Source: CAYJBP01 sp964368605
GTDB taxonomy: Bacteria; Bacillota; Dehalobacteriia; UBA4068
Direction: 5' to 3'
DNA: 13,614 bases
Assembly (NCBI GenBank): GCA_964368605.1
Contig: CAYJBP010000067.1
Span: 1-13,614 of the forward strand
Shown: piece by piece, positions 6,778 through 12,745 of the stretch
How the letters are laid out: each line of letters starts with the position of its first letter
Numbering within the stretch: position 1 is the first letter of the stretch
The notes under the pieces: generated by a model
Databases searched by the model: none
Seen by the model: only the letters and a program-made list of their open reading frames with translations
Told to the model about the DNA's origin: nothing
Program-made: the position numbers and the translations under genes

Positions 6778-7617
6778 ATGCGTATAATTAAGGCCGATGA
6801 TTTAATTGAAATTATTAGTGATTTAGCAATAAAAGCCTGCTATCACCTGCCTGACGATATTAAAAACAGCCTAAATACGGCCTATCGGCAGGAGGAATTT
6901 CCCCGGGCTAAGCAAATCTTGGGGCAGATTATCGATAATTATCAACTGGCTGCCGATAAGCAAATTCCCATTTGCCAAGATACCGGCCTAGCTTGTGTTT
7001 TTGTGGAAATTGGCCGCGAAGTTTTTATTGAAGGCAATTTAGAGCAGGCCATTAATCAAGGGATTAGACAAGGCTATGAGCAGGGATTTTTGCGCAAATC
7101 GGTGGTTATAGACCCCTTAAGACGCCAAAATAGCGGCGACAATACCCCGGCTATGATTTATTATGACTTTGTAGACGGCGATAAGCTTAGCCTAACCATT
7201 GCCCCCAAAGGCTTTGGCAGCGAAAATATGAGCCGCCTTAAAATGCTTAAGCCATCTGATGGTATAGAAGGCATTAAAGATTTTGTGCTGGAAACAGTGC
7301 GCCTAGCGGCTTCTAATCCTTGCCCACCGATTATGCTGGGCATTGGCTTAGGTGGCAATTTTGATAAAGCCGCCTTGCTGGCCAAAAAAGCCTTATTGCT
7401 AGCAGCCGACTTTAAACATCCCGACCCATATTATCAAGATTTAGCAGCTCAATTACTTAAAGAAATTAATGATATCGGCATCGGACCGCAGGGTTTGGGT
7501 GGCAAAACCACAGCCTTGGCCGTAAATATTTTAACGATGCCGACCCATATCGCAGGGCTGCCCTTGGCTGTTAATATTAATTGCCATGCCAGCCGCCATC
7601 AAAATATTACAATTTAA
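6778..7617 (+). CDS. Class I fumarate hydratase / L(+)-tartrate dehydratase, alpha subunit
   Basis: This is the N-terminal subunit of a two-subunit, [4Fe-4S]-dependent hydro-lyase that interconverts fumarate and malate, or dehydrates tartrate. Both activities occur in the family. The three cysteines expected to bind the cluster are in typical contexts: C66 in PICQDTG, C182 in NPCPPIMLGIG and C269 in NINCHASRH. The GPQGLGGKTTALAV stretch (about 237-250) is also characteristic. At 279 residues it has normal length for a stand-alone alpha subunit. The ribosome site TAGGAG lies just before the ATG and overlaps the stop of the YitT gene. The beta subunit follows after 9 bp, so the two are clearly coupled. 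This enzyme class is oxygen-labile, which fits an anaerobe. I favour fumarase because no tartrate genes are nearby, but substrate is not decided by sequence. Confidence 0.93.
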   Translation: MRIIKADDLIEIISDLAIKACYHLPDDIKNSLNTAYRQEEFPRAKQILGQIIDNYQLAADKQIPICQDTGLACVFVEIGREVFIEGNLEQAINQGIRQGYEQGFLRKSVVIDPLRRQNSGDNTPAMIYYDFVDGDKLSLTIAPKGFGSENMSRLKMLKPSDGIEGIKDFVLETVRLAASNPCPPIMLGIGLGGNFDKAALLAKKALLLAADFKHPDPYYQDLAAQLLKEINDIGIGPQGLGGKTTALAVNILTMPTHIAGLPLAVNINCHASRHQNITI

Positions 7618-7626
7618 GGTGAATTT

Positions 7627-8196
7627 ATGATTAAAAATATCAATTTACCACTTACGCCCGAAAAAGTAGATGATTTACAATGCGGGGATAGCGTACTTTT
7701 AAGTGGTATAATTTATACCGCAAGGGATGCGGCGCATCAAAAACTATATGATTTAATCTTGGCCAATCAGCCCCTGCCTATAGATTTAAAAGAGGCCATT
7801 ATTTATTATGTAGGCCCCTCCCCTGCTAAGCCCGGCCAAATAATTGGCGCAGCAGGGCCTACCACATCCGGGCGCATGGATAAATTTAGCCCTCTATTAC
7901 TGGAGCATGGCCTAAGGGGCATGATTGGCAAAGGCCTGCGCAATGCCGAAGTTATTGCCGCAATTAAGCAATATAAGGGCATTTACTTTGCGGCCTTAGG
8001 CGGTGGCGGAGCTATTTTAAACCAAGCCATTACAACTGCGGAAATAGCAGCTTACCCCGAATTGGGCGCCGAGGCAATTTATCGTTTAACAGTTAAAGAT
8101 ATGCCCCTTACGGTTGTAATTGATAGTTTAGGCCATAATTTATACGAGGCAGCAATTACAGAATATAAAAATTTTGCCCAAGCAAAGCAAAAATAA
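7627..8196 (+). CDS. Class I fumarate hydratase / L(+)-tartrate dehydratase, beta subunit
   Basis: This is the C-terminal subunit partner of the preceding gene; together they form the Fe-S hydro-lyase. Family motifs are visible: LLSGIIYTARDAAH near 24-37, the highly conserved GPTTSGRMDKF at about 77-87, a glycine-rich FAALGGGGA near 121-129, and GAEAIYRLTVKDMPLTVVID near 147-166. The length of 189 residues is usual for the separate beta subunit, and no cluster cysteine is expected here. It starts with an ATG after AAGGTG, 9 bp from the alpha gene, and ends 22 bp before the aldo/keto reductase. In many bacteria alpha and beta are fused; here they are separate, as is common in Clostridia and archaea. 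Confidence 0.93.
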   Translation: MIKNINLPLTPEKVDDLQCGDSVLLSGIIYTARDAAHQKLYDLILANQPLPIDLKEAIIYYVGPSPAKPGQIIGAAGPTTSGRMDKFSPLLLEHGLRGMIGKGLRNAEVIAAIKQYKGIYFAALGGGGAILNQAITTAEIAAYPELGAEAIYRLTVKDMPLTVVIDSLGHNLYEAAITEYKNFAQAKQK

Positions 8197-8218
8197 TCAA
8201 TTGCAGAAAGAGGCCTAA

Positions 8219-9379
8219 ATGATATATCGTGAAAATTGCCGTAATCAGGATAAAATTTCCCAATTAGCCTTTGGCTGCATGCGCCTAAAGAAGGATAAGC
8301 AAGAAGCGGCTAAACAGCTTTTTTATGCCATCGAACAAGGCATAAATTATTTTGATACCGCCTATATTTATCCGGGCAACGAAGCTTTAATTGGCTCGAT
8401 TTTAGGGCAAAGCAGTATCAGAAACAAAATTTTTATTGCAACAAAATTACCAACTTACTTGATAAAAAAATCATCCGATTTTGATCGGATTTTAGCTACA
8501 GAATTAAAACGCTTGCAAACAGATTATATTGATTATTATTTGATGCATATGCTGATTGACAGCAATGATTGGCGACGGATGTGCAGCCTGGGTATTGAGG
8601 ATTGGCTGGCTAAACAACAAGCGGCAGGAACTATCAAAAACGTGGGCTTTTCGTATCATGGTGGTCGGGATCAATTTCAGGAAATCATTAAGATGCGTAG
8701 CTGGGATTTTTGCATGATTCAGTTTAATTATCTGGATAAATATTATCAAGCAGGCCTAGATGGCTTAAATTTTGCAGCTAGCAATAATGTGCCGGTAATG
8801 GTTATGGAGCCATTAAGAGGTGGGGCATTAGTTAATAAATTACCGCCTAAAGCTGCGGATTTACTTAAAGAACATGGCCAGGGCCAAACAGCAGCCGAAT
8901 GGGCTTTACGTTGGGTTTGGGATTATCCGCAGGTATTAACGGTATTATCGGGCATGAGTAGCATGGAGATGATTAGCGAAAATGTACAAATAGCCAGCCA
9001 AGCTAAACCCCAGGCCTTAAAGCCGGAAATATTAAATATCTATGAGCAAATGCGAGAAATTATCCAGGAGAATATTTTAGTTCCATGTACATCATGCAAT
9101 TATTGCATGCCCTGCCCGCAGGGGGTAGATATTCCGCAATGTTTTAACCTATACAATGACAATATTTTTAATAGCAAATTTAAGAATATCGCCAATTATG
9201 CAACCAGGATTGGTGATAATTATGCATCACGCTGCAATTTATGTGGCAGTTGCGAAATGCATTGCCCCCAAAAATTGCCAATTCGCAAGCATTTAGCAGA
9301 AATTAAGCAGAACCTGGAATGTTTCCCCTATCAACAAATCAGGTTCATTCAAAGAAGATTATTTCAAGGCCGTAAATAA
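8219..9379 (+). CDS. Aldo/keto reductase with C-terminal 4Fe-4S (ferredoxin-like) domain
   Basis: This is a cytoplasmic oxidoreductase of the iron-sulfur aldo/keto reductase group; its physiological substrate is unknown. The N-terminal barrel (about 5-265) shows the catalytic tetrad positions D46 and Y49 in FDTAYIY, K76 in ATKLP and H110 in YYLMHML. The C-terminal part has two cysteine clusters: C290, C293, C296 and C299 in a CxxCxxCxxCP arrangement followed by GVDIP, and C339, C342, C345 and C349 in CNLCGSCEMHCP. These would hold two iron-sulfur centres and suggest electron exchange with ferredoxin-like partners as well as NAD(P)H. The length (386 aa) is typical for this group, common in anaerobic Firmicutes. 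It follows the fumarase beta gene by 22 bp on the same strand, probably in one operon. A metabolic link to the fumarase is only a guess. Confidence 0.92.
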   Translation: MIYRENCRNQDKISQLAFGCMRLKKDKQEAAKQLFYAIEQGINYFDTAYIYPGNEALIGSILGQSSIRNKIFIATKLPTYLIKKSSDFDRILATELKRLQTDYIDYYLMHMLIDSNDWRRMCSLGIEDWLAKQQAAGTIKNVGFSYHGGRDQFQEIIKMRSWDFCMIQFNYLDKYYQAGLDGLNFAASNNVPVMVMEPLRGGALVNKLPPKAADLLKEHGQGQTAAEWALRWVWDYPQVLTVLSGMSSMEMISENVQIASQAKPQALKPEILNIYEQMREIIQENILVPCTSCNYCMPCPQGVDIPQCFNLYNDNIFNSKFKNIANYATRIGDNYASRCNLCGSCEMHCPQKLPIRKHLAEIKQNLECFPYQQIRFIQRRLFQGRK

Positions 9380-9448
9380 TTTTGATTTGGCATAATTTTA
9401 GATTTTAAGCATAAAATTTAAAATAAAAGCGGCAAAGGGGGCTGCCAA

Positions 9449-9802
9449 ATGCCAGATAATAAATATTTTACCTTAAAAGAACTAAGCCAGATGAGTAATA
9501 CGCCCTATGCAACAATAAAAAGAGATATCGATGGAGACCTACTCCCTGCCTATAAAGTGGGACGTAAATATTTTATCGCAGAGTATGATGCTTTAAATTA
9601 TAGCCATAAGCGCAAAGAATTATATAATATTGATGGCTATACTATCAAAGAAATCATGGAAATAATTCCATTAAGCTATGCCTATATAATAGATTTAATT
9701 CGCCAAAAAAAACTAAAGGCCGTAAAAGTAGGACGTAATTATATAGTAGAAAAAAAAGAATTAACTAGGTTTATTAGCGAAACCAAGTTAAAAGGGCGGT
9801 AG
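9449..9802 (+). CDS. Tandem helix-turn-helix (excisionase/MerR-like) DNA-binding protein
   Basis: This 117-residue protein consists of two copies of the same small winged-HTH unit. Copy one (about 7-50) has FTLKEL, then an HTH helix pair, then AYKVGRKYFI. Copy two (about 64-109) has YTIKEI, the same helix spacing, then AVKVGRNYIV. The pattern 'helix-turn-helix then KVGR and an aromatic-rich strand' is that of excisionase-type HTH_17 domains, normally present once. The protein probably binds DNA, perhaps at direct or inverted half-sites without dimerising, but that is inference. The ATG follows AAAGGGGG. The 69-bp gap upstream contains an A/T-only inverted repeat (AATTTTA at 9394-9400, TAAAATT at 9412-9418) that could be an operator, and no terminator. 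It is the last gene before the terminator at 9881. No integrase or phage genes are nearby, so a true excisionase role is unlikely. Confidence 0.8.
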   Translation: MPDNKYFTLKELSQMSNTPYATIKRDIDGDLLPAYKVGRKYFIAEYDALNYSHKRKELYNIDGYTIKEIMEIIPLSYAYIIDLIRQKKLKAVKVGRNYIVEKKELTRFISETKLKGR

Positions 9803-9832
9803 TTAATTCCACATCCTTAAAAGTTTTTTTGG

Positions 9833-9851
9833 TCCTTTTTTCAAAAAAGGA
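9833..9851. repeat. A/T-rich palindrome downstream of the HTH gene
   Basis: TCCTTTTTT (9833-9841) and AAAAAAGGA (9843-9851) form a near-perfect palindrome with a one-base centre. In RNA this would be a hairpin of weak A-U pairs with a CC/GG base. It may be an auxiliary terminator or a processing site; the strong terminator lies 30 bp further on. Confidence 0.5.
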
Positions 9852-9880
9852 TAAATCTTAATCCTTCAACTAAAGAGCAT

Positions 9881-9920
9881 AAAAAAAGCCTGCGACTTTT
9901 AAAGCCGCAGGCTTTTTTTT
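9881..9920. terminator. Bidirectional intrinsic terminator between the thrS region and the feo operon
   Basis: GCCTGCG (9888-9894) pairs with CGCAGGC (9906-9912). A run of seven A residues lies before it and a run of eight T residues after it, so both strands read hairpin plus U-tract. It sits between the convergent ends of the plus-strand HTH gene and the minus-strand feo operon and would terminate both. Confidence 0.92.
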
Positions 9921-9989
9921 AAGGTCTTAGGCTCTGCCCAAACCCGCAAATTATTAGTAAAAATTTGCTTAAAACTTTAATAAATTAAT

Positions 9990-10142
9990 CTACTTGGAAG
10001 AATTGCATTTATCCTGATCATTACAACAACTGCTAACAGAGCAGCCAATGCACTTTACGCCTTTGCGCTTAGCCTTGTAAATATAACCAACCGCTAATCC
10101 TAAAATTAGACCAACAATGGCAATTACAATAATATCAGTCAT
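9990..10142 (-). CDS. FeoB-associated Cys-rich membrane protein (50 aa)
   Basis: I found this short gene by translating the minus strand from an ATG at 10142 to a TAG at 9992-9990. The 50-residue product has a single N-terminal membrane segment (about 4-22, ending GLAVGYIY). A basic KAKRKG stop-transfer stretch follows, then a short tail with C31xxC34, a C39-C40 pair and C46. This is the pattern of the FeoB-associated Cys-rich membrane proteins (Pfam FeoB_associated), found next to feoB in many Firmicutes. Their role in ferrous iron uptake is not settled; the cysteines may bind metal. A strong AAGGAGG lies 7 bases before the ATG, and the gene begins 24 bp after the feoB stop, so it is the third gene of the operon, ahead of the terminator. 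Its size and context make the call secure. Confidence 0.9.
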   Translation of the reverse strand: MTDIIVIAIVGLILGLAVGYIYKAKRKGVKCIGCSVSSCCNDQDKCNSSK

Positions 10143-10166
10143 AATTATTCCTCCTTATGCCCATAT

Positions 10167-12158
10167 TTAAGCTGCAGAATTAAGCATTGCTTTACGAGCC
10201 GATTTTTCATTACCTTTACGTACCAGTATAATTACTGCTGCAAATAAGGCGGCAGTTACAATTAAGCCGGGCACAAAACCTGCACCAACGCTACCGGTAG
10301 TAAATAATGTGCCGAATTGATAAACCAAGAAGGCAACCACATAGCCTACACCAAACTGCATGGCCAAACCGCCCCAAAGCCATTTTTTATTCTCTACCTC
10401 GGCATTAATAGCACCGATGGCAGCAAAGCAAGGGGGAGTATATAAGTTAAACATCAAATATGCCAAGGCGGCAATAGCGCCTAATTCCATAGTTGCAGCA
10501 ACTTCGGTAGCGCCACCCACTAAGGCCAATTCATCGGTATCGATGAAATTGGTAATCGAAAATACTACGGCTAAAGTACCAACAACATTTTCCTTAGCAA
10601 TAAAGCCGGTAATTGCAGCAGCGGCTAATTGCCAGGTACCAAAGCCAAGCGGAATAAGCAAATAAGCAAATGGCGAGGAAATAGAAGCCAAAATACTGCT
10701 ATCTTCCATGCCTTCGGCAACAGGAGTAAAGCTCCAATCAAAGGTTTGCATTACATGTACCAAAAGGTTACAAATCAAGATAATGGTGGTAGCCTTGATA
10801 ATAAAGGCCTTGGCACGGCTAAGCATCGAAATGGTAGCACGCTTTAAGCTGGGCCATTTATATTCGGGCATTTCCATAATGAAGAAAGAACGGGTATGTT
10901 TTTCGCCGGTAATTCTTACGATAACCAAAGCGCTAACGATAATTAAGAAAATACCAACAAAGTACATCAAAGTACCAACCCAAGCGGCATCTTGGAAAAA
11001 TGCACCGGCAAAAAGGGCAATAACCGGCAATTTAGCACCGCAAGGCATAAAGGGAGTGATTAAAGCAGTAGTTCTTCTTTGACGCTCATCACGAATGGTA
11101 CGGCTGGCCATAACACCGGGAATAGCACAAGCAGTACCGATTACCATCGGGATAATCGACTTACCGGATAGGCCGGCAACCTTAAAGAATCTGTCCATAA
11201 CAGTGGCAACCCTGGCCATATAACCACAATCTTCCAATAAAGCTAAGAGGAAGAACATAACCATAATCAAGGGCAAGAAACCAATAACGGCAATTACACC
11301 GCCAATAACACCATCAACCAATAAAGAAGCAACAATCGGCGATACGCTGGCTTCTAAAGCTTCCCCTACCATGCCTTGGAATCCTTCTAACCAGCCTACC
11401 AAAGCATCAGCCACGATTGGGCCAAGATAGTTTTGCGATATCGAAAATACCGTCCACATAACAGCGGCAAAAATAACTACACCCAACCATTTATGGGCTA
11501 AAATGCTATCCAATTTATCTTGAGTAGTACGCAAACCGGATGCAGAGGTACGGGTTTCTACCTGGCTTACCAAGCCTTTGATATAATCAAAACGCTTTTG
11601 ATCGGCGGCAATTACGGCTTTTTCGCCTTGAGCAGCATCCCCCTTAAAGGCAGCTACCTGCTTTTTACCTACTTGAGCCTTGGCAATAGTAATTAAATCG
11701 GCCAAGCCTTCTTCGGTGGTAGCAACGGTTTCCACAACCGGGCAATTCATCTTTTCGGCCAGTTTTGCACTATCAATTTTGATATGCTTCTTCTTATTTA
11801 AGTCGCTTTTATTTAAGGCTATGATAACGGGTATATCTAATTCTAATAATTGGCTGGTAAAAAATAAGCTACGACTTAAACTGGTGGCATCAACAATATT
11901 GATAATAACATCCGGCTTTTCCCCTGTAACAAAGTCACGGGTAATACTTTCCTCCAAGGTAAAGGGCGACATCGAATAGGCGCCGGGCAAGTCCACAACA
12001 GTAATATCGCTGCCTGCCGCAAACTTATCCTTAAGCTTGCTTTCCTTTTTTTCAATGGTAACCCCTGCCCAGTTGCCAACCTTTTCTAATTTGCCGGTTA
12101 AAGCATTATAGAGGCTGGTTTTACCGCTATTGGGATTACCGGTAAGTGCTAATTTCAT
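10167..12158 (-). CDS. feoB: Ferrous iron transport protein B (Fe2+ transporter, G-protein coupled)
   Basis: This inner-membrane transporter takes up Fe2+ and has a cytosolic N-terminal GTPase. The G motifs are complete: G1 GNPNSGKTS at 7-15, G2 threonine T34 in GVTIE, G3 DLPG at 56-59 and G4 NKSD at 116-119. A helical spacer follows to about residue 220. The membrane part begins near 223 and carries the Gate-domain cysteine motifs CGYMARVATVMDRF and GTACAIPGVMASRTI, then further segments up to the basic C-terminus. The length of 663 residues is shorter than the E. coli protein (about 770) but usual for Firmicutes forms. FeoA is not fused to it. The ATG follows TAGGAGG. It lies 88 bp after feoA and 24 bp before the Cys-rich gene on the same strand. 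Confidence 0.97.
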   Translation of the reverse strand: MKLALTGNPNSGKTSLYNALTGKLEKVGNWAGVTIEKKESKLKDKFAAGSDITVVDLPGAYSMSPFTLEESITRDFVTGEKPDVIINIVDATSLSRSLFFTSQLLELDIPVIIALNKSDLNKKKHIKIDSAKLAEKMNCPVVETVATTEEGLADLITIAKAQVGKKQVAAFKGDAAQGEKAVIAADQKRFDYIKGLVSQVETRTSASGLRTTQDKLDSILAHKWLGVVIFAAVMWTVFSISQNYLGPIVADALVGWLEGFQGMVGEALEASVSPIVASLLVDGVIGGVIAVIGFLPLIMVMFFLLALLEDCGYMARVATVMDRFFKVAGLSGKSIIPMVIGTACAIPGVMASRTIRDERQRRTTALITPFMPCGAKLPVIALFAGAFFQDAAWVGTLMYFVGIFLIIVSALVIVRITGEKHTRSFFIMEMPEYKWPSLKRATISMLSRAKAFIIKATTIILICNLLVHVMQTFDWSFTPVAEGMEDSSILASISSPFAYLLIPLGFGTWQLAAAAITGFIAKENVVGTLAVVFSITNFIDTDELALVGGATEVAATMELGAIAALAYLMFNLYTPPCFAAIGAINAEVENKKWLWGGLAMQFGVGYVVAFLVYQFGTLFTTGSVGAGFVPGLIVTAALFAAVIILVRKGNEKSARKAMLNSAA

Positions 12159-12221
12159 TTACTTTCCTCCTACATTCAAATAAATATTATAATTAAGTTA
12201 CAAAAGGCTAACTTAATAATC

Positions 12222-12266
12222 AAAAAAAAGCATGAGTCAAGAGCTATTAAATTATAATAGCTCTTG
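12222..12266 (-). terminator. Hairpin at the feoA stop codon, between feoA and feoB (possible attenuator)
   Basis: On the minus strand, CAAGAGCTATT (12266-12256) and AATAGCTCTTG (12248-12238) are perfect 11-bp inverted repeats around a seven-base loop. The feoA stop codon (12249-12247) straddles the loop and the 3' arm. Eight bases later there is a run of eight U residues (12229-12222). The gap makes it a non-standard terminator. It could partly attenuate feoB or protect the feoA 3' end. Confidence 0.5.
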
Positions 12267-12531
12267 CTAATTCTGTATCAATGCTATAACGAGCATTTTG
12301 CACATCGATAGTGTAAATATTGCCGCTATGACTAATCAACATAATTTGCTCACCGGCCGTGCAACCTAAAGTAAACAAGAACTGTTTGGTTTCGGCATCG
12401 GCCAAAATTTCCTTAATAGTATAGGTTGTATTAAGACTGGCCTCGGCAATATTGCTAACCGAGCCACCATCAACCGATACATTAGCTTTGTTATGTTTAA
12501 TCTGTTTATTAGAGGCCGTAAAACTAAACAT
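12247..12531 (-). CDS. feoA: FeoA-domain protein (ferrous iron transport protein A)
   Basis: This small cytosolic partner of FeoB has an SH3-like fold; in known systems FeoA supports FeoB function, though how is debated. The FeoA domain covers about residues 31-94. It starts at ASLNTTYTIKEI, continues through the short helix around FLFTLGCTAGEQIMLIS (family pattern: L.x.LG..xG..+..), then SGNIYTIDV, and ends LARAIII, matching the usual final strand. The first 30 residues (MFSFTASNKQ...) are an extension not usual for stand-alone FeoA, which is about 75 residues. The extension is part of the gene, because AAAGGAGG sits at correct distance before the ATG at 12531. It is the first gene of the operon, preceded by a strong promoter and palindromic operator and followed by a hairpin and feoB. 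The residue match is moderate, but context makes the call firm. Confidence 0.87.
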   Translation of the reverse strand: MFSFTASNKQIKHNKANVSVDGGSVSNIAEASLNTTYTIKEILADAETKQFLFTLGCTAGEQIMLISHSGNIYTIDVQNARYSIDTELARAIII

Positions 12532-12572
12532 AATAAACCCCTCCTTTAAGCAGGTTAATTAATTAGCAAAAT

Positions 12573-12615
12573 CTAACTTCTAGGTTAGTATATACTAAAT
12601 ATTTAAAAATGTCAA
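12573..12615 (-). promoter_or_regulatory. feo operon promoter with overlapping metalloregulator-like operator
   Basis: On the minus strand, TTGACA (12615-12610) and TATACT (12592-12587) are separated by exactly 17 bp. The -10 lies within a perfect 14-bp palindrome, TTAGTATATACTAA (12585-12598). Just downstream, the inverted repeat CTAAC/GTTAG (12573-12588) shares its TTAG with the palindrome. TTAG...CTAA half-sites overlapping the promoter resemble operators of DtxR/IdeR/MntR-type iron or manganese repressors more than a Fur box. Repression by metal-loaded repressor is therefore expected, by inference. Confidence 0.75.
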
Positions 12616-12664
12616 TAGTTATTGTAAAATAATTTATTAAACAAACTTAACTTTAAAGATTTTA

Positions 12665-12684
12665 TCGACGTTTTTTCGACGTTT
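12665..12684. repeat. Short direct repeat TCGACGTTT in the feoA-hutH divergent gap
   Basis: TCGACGTTT occurs at 12665-12673 and again at 12676-12684, an 11-bp period close to one helical turn. It lies upstream of the ammonia-lyase gene and about 50 bp beyond the feo -35. It could be a regulator site for either gene, though chance is possible. Confidence 0.4.
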
Positions 12685-12718
12685 ATGGTTTAAAATTAAT
12701 ACTGTAAACTGTTGAATA

Positions 12719-12730
12719 CTTGTATACAAG
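12719..12730. promoter_or_regulatory. Palindromic operator candidate upstream of the ammonia-lyase gene
   Basis: CTTGTATACAAG is a perfect 12-bp palindrome ending 15 bp before the ATG and just ahead of the GGAG ribosome site. GT...AC half-sites of this type are typical of GntR-superfamily repressors, which include HutC, the regulator of histidine use in several bacteria. Its place close to the start suggests repression. The promoter itself is unclear; TAATAC at 12697-12702 is a weak -10 candidate. Confidence 0.55.
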
Positions 12731-12745
12731 ATGGAGTGTGCAAAA

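Noticed and set aside
9449..9802. The HTH protein as a phage or integrative-element excisionase.
   Set aside because: No integrase, attachment-site repeat or phage gene is present, base composition matches the neighbours, and the two-unit form is not that of a normal excisionase.
10360..11979. Several plus-strand open frames of 72-124 codons opposite feoB.
   Set aside because: They lie within the complete feoB coding sequence on the other strand and encode low-complexity, implausible products.
12587..12598. A Fur box in the feo promoter.
   Set aside because: The site lacks the GATAAT-type repeats of Fur; its TTAG/CTAA half-sites fit the DtxR-type repressors better.
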